Assembly (NCBI GenBank): GCA_963575745.1
Contig: CAUYUJ010019888.1
Location: 1-62,000, forward strand
Origin: Prorocentrum cordatum
Taxonomy: Eukaryota; Sar; Dinophyceae; Prorocentrales; Prorocentraceae
Direction: 5' to 3'
Length of the DNA: 62,000 nucleotides
This document shows positions 52,475 through 62,000 of this stretch, piece by piece (positions within the stretch are counted from its first letter, which is position 1; every line of letters begins with the position of its first letter). The translations under genes were made by a program, and so were the position numbers. The notes under the pieces were generated by a model. It did no database searches, was not told the DNA's origin, and was given only the letters and a program-made list of their open reading frames with translations.

Positions 52475-54010
52475 CACAGCCTCAGCCTCAGCCTGCCTCA
52501 GCCTCAGCCTCAGCCTGCCTCAGCCTCAGCCTGCCTCAGCCTCGCCCTCAGCCTGCTTCAGCCTCAACATCAGTCTGCCTTCAGCCTCGGCCTCAGCCTG
52601 CCTCAGCCTCACCCTCAGCCTGCATCAGCCTCAGCCTGCCTCAGCCTCGCCCTCAGCCTGCTTCAGCCTCAACATCAGTCTGCCTTCAGCCTCGGCCTCA
52701 GCCTGCCTCAGCCTCACCCTGCATCAGCCTCAGCCTCAGCCTCAGCCTGCCTCAGCATCAGCCTGCCTCAGCCTCAGCCTCAGCCTGCCTCTGCCTCAGC
52801 CTCAGCCTGCTTCAGCCTCAGCCTCAGTCTGCCGTCGGCCTCGGCCTCAGCCTCAGCCTGCCTCACCCTCAGCCTGCATCAGCCTCAGCCTCAGCCACAG
52901 CCTGCCTCAGCATCAGCCTGCCTCAGCCTCAGCCTCAGCCTCAGCCTGCCTCAGCCTCAGCCTCAGCCTGCTTCAGCCTCAGCCTGAGTTTGCCTGCAGC
53001 CTCGGCCTCAGCCTCAGCCTGCCTCAGCCTCAGCCTGCCTCAGCCTCAGCCTCAGCCTCAGCCTGCCTCAGCCTCAACCTGCCTCAGCCTCAGCCTCAGC
53101 CTGCCTCAGCCTCAGCCTCAGCCTGCTTCAGCCTCAGCCTCAGTCTGCCTTCAGCCTCGGCCTCAGCCTCAGCCTGCCTCAGCCTCAGCCTGCATCAGCC
53201 TCAGCCTCAGCCTCAGCCTGCCTCAGCATCAGCCTGCCTCAGCCTCAGCCTCAGCCTGCCTCAGCCTCAGCCTCAGCCTGCTTCAGCCTCAGCATCAGTC
53301 TGCCTTCAGCCTCGGCCTCAGCCTCAGCCTGCCTCAGCCTCGGCCTGCATCAGCCTCAGCCTCAGCCTCAGCCTGCCTCAGCATCAGCCTGCCTCAGCCT
53401 CAGCCTCAGCCTGCCTCAGCCTCAGCCTCAGCCTGCTTCAGCCTCAGCCTCAGTCTGCCTTCAGCCTCGGCCTCAGCCTCAGCCTGCCTCAGCCTCAGCC
53501 TGCATCAGCCTCAGCCTCAGCCTCAGCCTGCCTCAGCATCAGCCTGCCTCAGCCTCAGCCTCAGCCTGCCTCAGCCTCAGCCTCAGCCTGCTTTCAGCCT
53601 CAGCCTCAGTCTGCCTTCAGCCTCGGCCTCAGCCTCAGCCTGCCTCAGCCTCAGCCTGCATCAGCCTCAGCCTCAGCCTCAGCCTCAGCCTCAGCCTGCA
53701 GCATCAGCCTGCCTCAGCCTCAGCCTCAGCCTGCCTCAGCCTCAGCCTCAGCCTGCTTCAGCCTCAGCCTCAGTCTGCCTTCAGCCTCGGCCTCAGCCTC
53801 AGCCTGCCTCAGCCTCAGCCTGCATCAGCCTCAGCCTCAGCCTCAGCCTGCCTCAGCATCAGCCTGCCTCAGCCTCAGCCTCAGCCTGCCTCAGCCTCAG
53901 CCTCAGCCTGCTTCAGCCTCAGCCTCAGTCTGCCTTCAGCCTCGTCCTCAGCTTCAGTCTGCCTTCAGCCTCAGCCTGCCTCAGCCTCAGCATCAGCCTG
54001 CCTCAGCATT
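52475..54010. repeat. (GCCTCA)n minisatellite with ~300-bp higher-order period
   Basis: Blocks of CAGCCTCAGCCTGCCT with recurring 'cttcagcctcagcctcagtctgccttcagcctcgg' near 52965-53000, 53120, 53280, 53435, 53590, 53755 and 53910, a sub-period of about 155 bp. Confidence 0.95.
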
Positions 54011-54580
54011 CAAAGTGTGGCCCGGGAATGGAGTTCTGGGAACTCGAAGAACACGAAATGGCCTACAGTTGGCTCCGGGCATTCAAAATCATGCCCAGGA
54101 ATGGAGTTCTGGGAACTCGAACACCACGAAGTGGCCTACAGTTGGCTCCGGGCATTCAAAATCATGCCCAGGAATGGAGTTCTGGGAACTCGAAGACACG
54201 AAGTGGCCTACAGTTGGCTCCGGGCATTCAAAATGTGGCCCGGGAATGGAGTTCTGGGAACTCGAAGAGCACGAAGTGGTACAGTTGGCTCCGGGCATCC
54301 AAAATGTGCCCGGGAATGGAGTTCTGGGAACTCGAAGAGCACGAAGTGTGTGACTGTTGCATCCGGCCCTCCAAATGTGGCCCGGGAATGGCGTTCTGGG
54401 AACTCGAAGAGCACGAAGTGTGTGACTGTTGCATCCGGTTATTCTAAATGTGGCCCGGGAATGGCGTTCTGGGATCTCGAAGAGCACGAAGTGTGTGACT
54501 GTTGCATCCGGGTATTGAGAATGTGGCCTGGGAATGGAGTTCTGGGAAGTCGAAGAGCACGAAGTGTGTGACTGTTGGTG
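54010..54580. repeat. ~64-74 bp tandem repeat, about 8 copies
   Basis: Unit 'ggcccgggaatggagttctgggaactcgaagagcacgaagtg' plus 'gcctacagttggctccgggcattcaaaatg' or 'tgtgactgttgcatccgg'. Same unit at 55545-56080. Confidence 0.95.
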
Positions 54581-54899
54581 AAAAACGAGCCCGGCACCTG
54601 CCGCCCGGCAACTCCCAACACCTGCCCGGACCCCCCTGTGGAGTGATCTGCTGCTCTCTTTTGATCCCACTAGAAACCTATCAGTCTTCGCTGTTAGGTA
54701 ACAAACATCTGCAAAAACATTAGATTATCCCGGCAAAGCAACCTAACAGCGATGTGTAGAAGCATATCTGAAAGCATTCCCCTTAAGATTCAGATGAAAA
54801 TCCAGTTGTCGAATTCTGCTGTTCTCGCAGTCGTAGTCGCATTCGCGATGACAGTCGCAGCGGCAACGGCAGTCGCAGTCACAGCCTCAGCCTCAGCCT

Positions 54900-55535
54900 G
54901 CCTCCTCCCTCCTCTTTCTCCTGCTCCTCCTCCTCCCTCCTCCTCCTCCTCCTCTTTCCTCCTGCTCGTTCTCGTCCTCCCCTCCTCGTCTTGCTCGTCC
55001 TCCTCCTCCTGGTGCTCTCCTCCTCCTCCTCCTCCTCCTCCTCCTCCTGGTGGTCCTCGTTCTCCTCCTCCTGGTGCCTCCCCCCCCCCTCCTCCTCCTC
55101 CTCCTCCTCCTCTCCTCCTCCTCCTCTCCTCCTCCTGGTGGTCCTCGTTCTCCTCCTCCTGGTCCTCCTCCTCTCCTCCTCCTCCTCCTCCTCCTCGGTG
55201 GTCCTCGTTCTCCTCCTCCTGGTACTCTCCCCCCCCCCTCCTCCTCCTCCTCCTCGTCCTCGTCCTCCTCCTCCTCCTCCTCCTCTTCCTCCTCCTCCTC
55301 CTCCTCCTCCTCCTCCTCCTCCTCCTCCTGGTACTCCTCCCCCTCCCCTCCTCCTCCTCCTCCTCCTCCTCCCTGGTCGTCCTCCTCCTCCTGGTCGTCC
55401 TCCTCCTCCTGCTCGTCCTCCTCCTCCTCCTGCTCGTCCTTCTTCTCCTGCTCCTCCTGCTCCTCGTCCTGCTCCTGCTCGTCCTCGTCCTCCTGGTCTT
55501 GCTCGTCCTCCTCCTCGTCGTGCTCTTGCCCCTGC
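54900..55535. repeat. (CTC)n array with CTGGT interruptions
   Basis: Units include CTCCTCCTGGTGGTCCTCGTT repeated near 55050, 55130 and 55190. Confidence 0.95.
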
Positions 55536-55544
55536 TGAAAATGT

Positions 55545-56080
55545 GGCCCAGGAATGGGAGTTCTGGGAAGTCGAAGAGCACGAAGTTGCCTACAGTTGGC
55601 TACGGGCATTCAAAATGTGGCCCGGGAATGGAGTTCTGGGAACTCGAAGAGCACGAAGTGGCCTAATGGAGTTCTGGGAACTCGAAGAGCACGAAGTGGC
55701 CTACAGTTGGCTCCGGGCATTCAAAATGTGGCCCGGGAATGGAGTTCTGGGAACTCGAAGAGCACGAAGTGGCCTACAGTTGGCTCCGGGCATCCAAAAT
55801 GTGGCCCGGGAATGGAGTTCTGGGAAATCGAAGAGCACGAAGTGGCCTACAGTTGGCTCCGGGCATCCAAAATGTGGCCCGGGAATGGAGTTCTGGGAAC
55901 TCGAAGAGCACGAAGTGTGTGACTGTTGCATCCGGTTATCCAAATGTGGCCCGGGAATGGCGTTCTGGGATCTCGAAGAGCACGAAGTGTGTGACTGTTG
56001 CATCCGGGTATTCAGAATGAGGCCTGGGAATGGAGTTCTGGGAAGTCGAAGAGCACGAAGTGTGTGACTGTTGGTGAAAA
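55545..56080. repeat. ~65-74 bp tandem repeat, second array
   Basis: Same unit as 54010-54580, about 8 copies, ending in the identical 'gtgtgactgttggtgaaaaacg' junction. Confidence 0.95.
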
Positions 56081-56197
56081 ACGAGCCCGGCACCTGCCGC
56101 CCGGCAACTCCCAACACCTGCCCGGACCCCCCTGTGGAGTGATCTGCTGCTCTCTTTTGATCCCACTAGAAACCTATCAGTCTTCGCTGTTAGGTAA

Positions 56198-56261
56198 CAA
56201 ATCGTCTCCAGGCTATTGTGGTACTACTTTGAGATTCCTCCTGTAGAGGGACAGGCCCGAC
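56198..56261. mobile_element. Right half of the TTAA-type MITE family
   Basis: 'atcgtctccag...gattcctcctgtagagggacaggcccgac' aligns with 35041-35103 of the MITE, ending at the same GGACAGGCCCGAC terminus. Confidence 0.7.
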
Positions 56262-56384
56262 AGAACATCCGCCCCCTCCTCCCTCGTCCTGCCACTCCTC
56301 CCGGCTCTCCTCATCTCCTCCTCCTCGGCCCGTGTGGCCGCTGCTCCTCTCCCCTCCTCCCCTCGTCCTCGTCGTCCTCCTCCG

Positions 56385-56450
56385 ATCCTGGATCCTGGAT
56401 CCTCGATCGATCCTCGATCCTCGATCCTCGATCCTCGATCCCCGATGCGC
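56385..56450. repeat. (ATCCTCG)n/GGATCC short array
   Basis: Repeated GATCCTGGATCCTCGATCG units. Confidence 0.9.
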
Positions 56451-56686
56451 AGCATCTTCCTCATCTCCTGGCCGCCTGCGTCCCGTGTGGGTCTGCCATG
56501 CCGTTGCCGACGACGGAGCAGGTGTAGCCCTTCGGGAGCTCCAGCAGCAGCTCGCGAAGGGGGAGAAGAGGTGAAGGGGGATCAGGGAACGGGACGTATT
56601 GGGAGGCTTGGGGAGCTCATCCGAAGAAGACTCAGGGGATCTGGAACATCAGGAGAGTTCCCAGGAACATTGGGGGAGACAATGAA

Positions 56687-56687
<1 letters not shown>

Positions 56688-56747
<60 letters not shown>

Positions 56748-56766
56748 CTGATGCTGATGCTGATGC

Positions 56767-56839
<73 letters not shown>

Positions 56840-56842
56840 AAG
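56688..56842. repeat. (ATG)n microsatellite with a (CTGATG) interruption
   Basis: Nearly pure ATGATG tract, broken at 56745-56770 by CTGATG units. Confidence 0.98.
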
Positions 56843-57660
56843 GAGGAGAAGGAGGAGGAGGAGAAGGAGGAGGCGGGGGACGAGGAAGATCAAAGGGAGG
56901 TCTAGCGAGAAGTGTTGGAAAATTCTCGTGAGGTGGCCAGGAAACTATTTTTCCTGGTGGTTTTCAAGTCTCCCGAGGTTTTCGGGTGGGCGGAGAAGAG
57001 CAGGCAGATAATGAACGGGAGGAAGAGGAGGCCTTGACTCGGGGGGCGAAGAATTGGCGGCGGAGGAGGAGGAGAAAGATGATGGAAGAAAGGATGGTGG
57101 AGGAAGGGCGGGGTGATGAGGTAGGAGGGAGGACGGAGGAGGCGCAAGATGGAGGATGCAAATGAGGAAGAGCAACAAGACAAATCATGAAGGAAAAAGG
57201 GGCATGAGGATGAGAATGAATAACGGGATAAGATGATAATGATGAAGAGGGAGGGAGAAGGGCTGGCAAAGCAGGAAGGACGAGAGGGAAGAGGGATAAG
57301 GCGCGAGGAAAAAACACAATAACAATGCGGACAGGCGGACAGGGAGGAGAGCGAAGCGGAAGGAGGGGATGACAATGATGGTGACGAATACCAGAGAAAT
57401 ACCTAAGAGGAAGATGAGAAGCAAACACCGGATCACGAGGAAACGGCGGAGGAAGCGTGCCAGGAAGAGACGGGTGGCGACGGTGACGCTGATACACAGA
57501 GAGGACGGGAGCGAGGAAGAGGAGGAGGAGGAGGAGGAGAACGAGGAGGAGGGCGAGAACGAAGGGGATGACGAGGACGGCGAAAACAGAGAGGATGAAG
57601 AGGCGACGAGAACGAGGAGGACGACGACGAGAAAGAGGGGGAGCGAACGCACGGCTGGCT
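56843..57660. repeat. Purine-rich GGA/GAA region
   Basis: Long purine bias on the plus strand (Glu/Arg/Gly frames on plus, Ser/Pro/Leu frames on minus). No gene. Confidence 0.6.
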
Positions 57661-58460
57661 GGCACGCTCCCGACGCGGTGCTTCTCGGCAGCAACCGCCG
57701 GCGCAGGCAAAGCGCAACAGACGCTGGCAACCTGCCGGCGTCGAGCAGCAAACGGCACAATTCAACAATTGATGATCTCAGACCTCTGATCTGCGTGATA
57801 TGATATGGCATTTTTGCCAAGGTGGCACGTGTGAGCTTTCGCCAGTCTCGCCGGCTCCTCAGACTGGCCTGGGCAAAAGCAGCCATGGCACGGCCCTCCC
57901 TCTCGCCAGCGCGCACGCGCAGGAGCAGCGGACGGCACCACAGGACCACGGCGAAGACTTCCGCGAACGCCGTAACACGCTCGTCGGAGGTGGACTCCCC
58001 AGTCCGAGCTGTCTGCATAGAGCGTGTCGCGGCGGCGGCTTCGGCGACAACGCGATGCGCTGCAAGCGGATGGCATGTCGTTCTGCTCCAGGGGGCGGGA
58101 AGCTCCGGAAGGCTCGGGACGTTGACGCCTGGGGACCGCGAGGTGGATCGAGCGTCGCGACGCAGCCGGACGGGCCAGAACGGCCTTGCGGAGCGACACG
58201 CTGTCCAAAAATTCCCGACCGTGGGACCTGAAGACCAACATGGGACCTGGTTCACGCATGACACGGTCGGCTGGCGCGGCCCGAACACTCCTATGAGGAA
58301 CGGGTTGGAAGGAAGGCAACCGCTCCTCTATCTGGAGGGTCCTGGCTGTCTCGAGACACGAACAAAAAGCATGGCCTGCACCATGCAGCGAAGCGTCGTG
58401 AAAAACATTGATGGTTGCAATCAGAGTTAGGCGTTGCAACAAGAAGAAGGGATGACGACG
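57661..58460 (-). other. Unassigned minus-strand frames, possibly a decayed retroelement
   Basis: Overlapping minus frames (227 and up to 200 codons) run through non-repetitive sequence; one reads TLYADSSDWGVHLRRACYG, faintly like the first Asp of an RNase H domain. No second motif supports it. Confidence 0.2.
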
Positions 58461-59970
58461 CCGTCAATGGTAGGGCAGGCCCCCTACTCTCGCGCTTCGC
58501 GACGCGCGGAGAAATCGGCGCGTTTAGATTGGCGCGTGCTTTCGCAGACGGCACCACACTGGTCGGAGGTAGGGTAGGCCACCAGCCTTCAAGGCTTCTC
58601 AGCGCGCGGGTCAAGGAGAGCCGTTATCTTCGCGCTCTCGCGCTGATCCCTCGGAGGACTCTGAAGAAGAGTGCCCCTCCAGTACAGGCCGCGAAGCCCG
58701 AAACAAGGTTGTCCTCGCGGTCCGCGCGGGTGACCTGGGGTTGGCTATGCAGTCATCCGTCGCGCACATTCACCGGTGGGCCACCGTGCCGTATGTAATG
58801 GATGGGCTGTCCTCAGAGACCTTCGGGCTCCCAGGATGGAACATCCCCAATGCTCTTAAACGTTCTCATACCCCCGATTTCTGGGCTGTCTCACGCGCTC
58901 TTGGCCGCTCTCGGGGCTTGCAGCATGGCTCTGCATAGATGCGCCTTCTGTAGCACTGCGGTGGTGGAGGCAAGCGACGACGACGAAACACAGTCTGTCG
59001 CAACATCTCTCCCCGAGCCGTCCACCACAGCGCCACCAGTCGGTCTCCGCGCCTTTGTCAAAATCGGGCTCTGCCCTGTCGAACCTGATGGCCCTTGGCG
59101 ACACCTCGACTTTTGCCTTGAAGGAACTTGGGACGTCGACGGTGCCGCTGACGGCGCCGCCATCAGAGGTGTCGGCGATGCCGTGCTACGCCGTGAGCTC
59201 TGCGCCCCACTTCACGATCCCGTGGGCGCGCCCGCTCCACTGAGCCCACTGGCGGCTGCCAAGTCGGCCACCGAGCCGAATGCGCCCTTTAGCCCCAAAG
59301 GCCACCTAAGTCCACGGATAACCGGTGACGACACGGACTGGCACTGCAAGCGCTTGGACTGTCGCGGGCCCAGCCCGCTTGCATGGAGCTGCGGCCGACG
59401 CCCACGACCCCTCCTTGGCCGTGCGACCGGCAACACCGTCCGCAACTGCATGGACAACATGTGGCCGTTTCCCGAAACCCTGAACCCACAAATATTGTCA
59501 TCTTTTGGGGAGTCGACTGTTGCTTCCGCCGGCGGGGCTGCCGCCGTCTTACTTCCGCCGCCTTCCGCCGACCATCCGCCGCCCTCCGCCACGGAAGAGG
59601 TGGCAACTCGTTCGATCCTCGAAGGCAAGGCCCTTCCTGGGACGCTCCACGTGGCCGAACCAGCTCGGGGGGAGGCGGGACGGAGCGCGGGGAGGGAGCA
59701 CCCGCGGCTCTCTCAGAGTGCTCCCGTGTGCGCTCCGACCCGCCGCCGCCGGGGGCACCCGGGACTGCAGCCGCCGGAGCAGCAGTTCACTCTCTGTCTC
59801 GCGCCGGGAGCGGGGGGGGTGCGGGGCCGAGGCGTGTCGGGGCGAGTGGTGGGGGGGGGGGGGGGGACGGGGGGGCGAGCGGGGGGAGGCGGCGGCGGCG
59901 GGGAGGGGGGATGGGGCAGGAGCGGAGGCAGGGGGCGTGTTTGCCAGTCGGCAGCGCCCAGCAGGTGAGG
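58461..59970 (+). other. Unassigned; 388-codon plus frame
   Basis: The frame at 58802-59968 includes MALHRCAFCSTAVVEASDDD and an otherwise Pro/Ala-rich middle, ending in Gly-rich sequence from G-runs (59810-59930). No domain recognised. Confidence 0.25.
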
Positions 59971-60449
59971 GAAGGAGGGCCCGGCGGGCGGAACCGCCCT
60001 GGACGGGCCGGCCTCGGGGGTGGCAGGGCGCGGCAGACGCCGCCCGAGGAGCCCAGAGGGTACCCCAGGGCCCGTCGAGCGAAGAAGGCCGAACGCGGGC
60101 AGCCAGGTGCAGCAAACGCGCGGAGAACGCCCGCAAGGCCGACCCCAGGCGCAGAGAGGAAGCTCTCAGCCGCACAGTGCCCTGGGAGCGACCACAGGAG
60201 AAAGGCAGGAGCAACCAGGAGGCCCTGGCAGCGCCGAGTGCCAGCACGACAGCGCCTGAGAACGGTCACCGGGCGACCAGCCCAGATGACCAATGCTGTA
60301 CAGAAGCACCGCCAGTAGTGTGCCCTCCTCGCCACAGGCTGTAAGCCAGGCGGCGTGCGCGGTCAGTCCAGCAGCTAGCTGGCTGAGCAAGACTAGCCAT
60401 GGATAAAAACCATGGCACGAGAAGGAGATGAGGCGATGAAACGCGGATG
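59971..60449. other. Unassigned GC-rich region
   Basis: A minus frame at 60166-60390 has a hydrophobic stretch (EEGTLLAVLLYSIGHLGW) that could be a membrane helix, without other support. Confidence 0.2.
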
Positions 60450-61289
60450 TCAGCCAGAGGTACGGTAGGCAAGGCCACTGAGGAACCCCTCGGGCGTGCC
60501 GATAAGTGCGTAGCGACAGCCCGGCAAGCGATGCAGGGCGTGGCTAGTCCGAGTCACCACTGGCCCCGCTTCATAGAACACGGTGGGCACCTGCACCGCC
60601 ATGGATTCGAAGCGAGGCGGCGACGTGAGAAGCACGGTCCTCTCATCAGAATCGTCACCTCCTGAAGGCGCACTCTGACTTGGCGTGTGAGGTGCATCAT
60701 CGAATTCGACAGGTATCAGCTCAATGCGAATCCCTTTGAGTCTAGAATGTCTGCCACGCAACATCAGACGCCAACGTTCCAGATCACTGCGACCAATACT
60801 CTTTGGGTCACATGGATGCCGCAAACTGAAAGGTCGGCCGAGACAGGGGAGGGGGAGGAGGTGAGAGTGAGGGAGGCGGAGGATGTGAGGGATGGGAGGG
60901 GGAAGGGCCTTGGCAGGCGTCGACGCCAGCTCCGTGGTGCTCGTGGTGACCGTCGACGTGGCGGTGACCGTCGACGACTCGGTCTCGGTGGCCGTCGTCG
61001 TGGCGGTGGTGGCGTTGGTGCCGTTGTCGGTGCCGTTGTCGGTGTCGTTGTCGCCGATGGTGCTCGTGGCCGTCGTGGTGACGGTGACTGGCTCCTCGGC
61101 AGTGCGGGGGGGAGGGGAAGGAGGGGGAGGAGGGAAGAGGCGGGGAGGGGAAGGGAGAGAGCGGGGGAGGCGGCGGCGGGGCGTCCCGTGGCCCGGAAGA
61201 GGGGAGGGGGGGGGGGCAGCAGGGCGGGGGCGGGGGAGTCCTCCCACTCCTGCCTGCGCTGGTACCTCGTGAGGCCCCTCCGGGGCCAC
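60450..61289 (-). CDS. Possible exon(s) of an unknown protein with a Thr/Asn-rich stretch
   Basis: A 279-codon minus frame. From about residue 160 it is non-repetitive: SDLERWRLMLRGRHSRLKG, GIRIELIPVEFDDAPH, DERTVLLTSPPRFESMAVQV and LPGCRYALIGTPEGFLSG, then a stop. Before it lie a Thr/Ser/Asn-rich stretch (about 61090-60920) and Pro-rich low complexity, which may be linker or intron. No family recognised. Same strand as the other recognised genes. Confidence 0.35.
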   Translation of the reverse strand: MAPEGPHEVPAQAGVGGLPRPRPAAPPPSPLPGHGTPRRRLPRSLPSPPRLFPPPPPSPPPRTAEEPVTVTTTATSTIGDNDTDNGTDNGTNATTATTTATETESSTVTATSTVTTSTTELASTPAKALPPPIPHILRLPHSHLLPLPCLGRPFSLRHPCDPKSIGRSDLERWRLMLRGRHSRLKGIRIELIPVEFDDAPHTPSQSAPSGGDDSDERTVLLTSPPRFESMAVQVPTVFYEAGPVVTRTSHALHRLPGCRYALIGTPEGFLSGLAYRTSG

Positions 61290-61550
61290 TTCCGATCAGT
61301 CGAGGGAGCCCCACGACACACCTGGGATTCTCTGGAAGCCTCCTCGTTCTCCTCCCGTTCTGGAGCCCGGATGGTCCCAGGCCTGGCCACGGCCCCCAGA
61401 TGACGTCGGGGCTGCGCAGGAGTCGCCTCCCGGGCCCGTCCTCGGCGGCGTGCTGGCCAGCTTGCCCCGGGGGAGCCCAGCCGGCCACCAGGGCGCTCCG
61501 AGAGGCCCAGGAGCGGCAGAAGTCCTCGGCCATCGACCACGCCCGAACAG
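61290..61550 (-). other. Unassigned, possibly coding on minus
   Basis: Three minus frames remain open; none has a recognisable motif. Confidence 0.2.
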
Positions 61551-61551
61551 T

Positions 61552-61598
61552 CTCTTCCTCCTCCTCCTCCTCCTCCTCCTCCTCCTCCTCCTCCTCCT

Positions 61599-61631
<33 letters not shown>

Positions 61632-61636
61632 GCTCC
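61552..61636. repeat. (CTC)n/(CTGCTC)n microsatellite
   Basis: CTCCTC tract passing into CTGCTC units; read on minus as poly-Glu then Gln-Glu. Confidence 0.95.
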
Positions 61637-62000
61637 GCTGGCCCAATCTGGCAGACAGGGGGGGGAGAAGGAGGGAGGGAGAACGGGTCGCCTAAGCCCC
61701 TCGGAGAGACCCTCCACAAAAGATCTGCAGGGACCTCTGGCAGCTGGTTTTTCTGCAGATGTGTCCTCGGCCCAGGCCCGTCCTCACGCTCGTGCTCCCC
61801 CGAACCCGCCATCGGCGCGACTTCTTGCGCCGTTAGCGCCGCCGCAGTCATCAACGGCTTCTTATGATTGCTATTTCCATGTTGCGCTGTTATTGTTATT
61901 CCACAGTGGATATTCTTCCCTGAAAAATCCGAACCTCTCAGGCGGTCCTCCGTGGGCTGCGGCGACGGCGGCGGAGTCGTGGCGATGCCGTCCTCCGTGG
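61637..62000. other. No gene seen
   Basis: Right edge of the window; a minus frame starting at 61854 passes through the CTC tract and has no domain. Confidence 0.3.

Larger units (their letters stand above)
52336..54699. mobile_element. Composite repeat copy 1 (GCCTCA-rich), about 2.36 kb
   Basis: Head 'acctaacagcgatgtgtag...gcattccccttaagattcag' (to about 52490), then a ~1.5-kb (GCCTCA)n array, then tandem 'gaatggagttctgggaactcg' units, then a tail ending CGCTGTTAGGT. The head starts with the inverse ACCTAACAGCG. The array has an inner period of roughly 300 bp and is open in several frames. Confidence 0.8.
54741..56195. mobile_element. Composite repeat copy 2 (CTCCTC-rich), about 1.46 kb
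   Basis: Head, 70-bp tandem part and tail match copy 1 closely, but the centre is a (CTC/CCT)n array of about 630 bp instead of (GCCTCA)n. It also opens with ACCTAACAGCG and closes with CGCTGTTAGGT. Confidence 0.8.

Noticed and set aside
52443-54447. Long ORFs (636 and 485 codons) of Ser/Ala/Pro/Gln repeats
   Set aside because: The 6-bp GCCTCA unit keeps all frames open; the frames run straight into non-coding tandem repeats and show no start context or domain.
57185-58288. 367-codon minus ORF
   Set aside because: Its second half is Ser/Pro/Leu from the purine tract and its first half overlaps another equally open frame; kept only as unassigned.

Overview
The window reads as nuclear DNA of a core dinoflagellate. 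The evidence is relics of the dinoflagellate trans-spliced leader (canonical form DCCGTAGCCATTTTGGCTCAAG) upstream of two reading frames, spliceosomal introns with GC as well as GT donors and a G after nearly every acceptor AG, protein families that are strongly amplified in dinoflagellates (short C5 cytosine methyltransferase retrogenes, a PIF1-type helicase, an Ala/Arg-rich LINE ORF, a transposase-like multi-exon family), and very dense micro- and minisatellites. The genus cannot be fixed from sequence alone; a Prorocentrum- or Polarella-like genome is my guess. Every coding region I can recognise, from the left edge to about 44.4 kb, lies on the minus strand.

Layout. 1-2.8 kb: 5' part of an unknown two-exon (or longer) gene running off the left edge. 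3-7.5 kb: minisatellites, including an array of 12-bp units and tandem repeats that carry long palindromes. 8.0-11.1 kb: an uninterrupted 999-codon C5-methyltransferase-like ORF with a spliced-leader relic directly upstream, so probably a retroposed processed mRNA. 11.3-13.9 kb: a satellite built of short hairpins. 14.6-25.4 kb: one large multi-exon gene with a transposase-like core, an acidic/Pro-rich middle and a C-terminal Cys/His zinc-binding domain; one of its introns is about 3.85 kb and is made almost wholly of repeat blocks, one of which is a copy of the 4.5-6.0 kb array.

26.4-31.8 kb: pieces of a LINE-type retroelement (3' end with a broken RNase H region, and an ORF1-like frame with its own spliced-leader relic) between duplicated repeat blocks. 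32-37 kb: minisatellites, one interrupted by a 151-bp inverted-repeat element flanked by TTAA. 37.8-39.0 kb: an ankyrin-repeat exon split by a 160-bp hairpin element; removing the element rejoins the two halves in frame, although the junctions lack a normal AG acceptor. 42.3-44.4 kb: a frame-broken PIF1-like helicase. 45-62 kb: mostly repeats and unassigned GC-rich DNA, with two homologous composite repeats at 52.3-56.2 kb that carry different microsatellites in the same scaffold, a possible EF-hand exon near 50.5 kb and a possible exon near 60.6 kb.

There is no operon logic. The coherent picture is mRNA recycling (leader relics), transposable elements (LINE, TTAA element, hairpin intron-like element, helicase) and microsatellite growth inside introns and element scaffolds. 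Family assignments are from motif recognition without database searches, and most exon ends are inferred.
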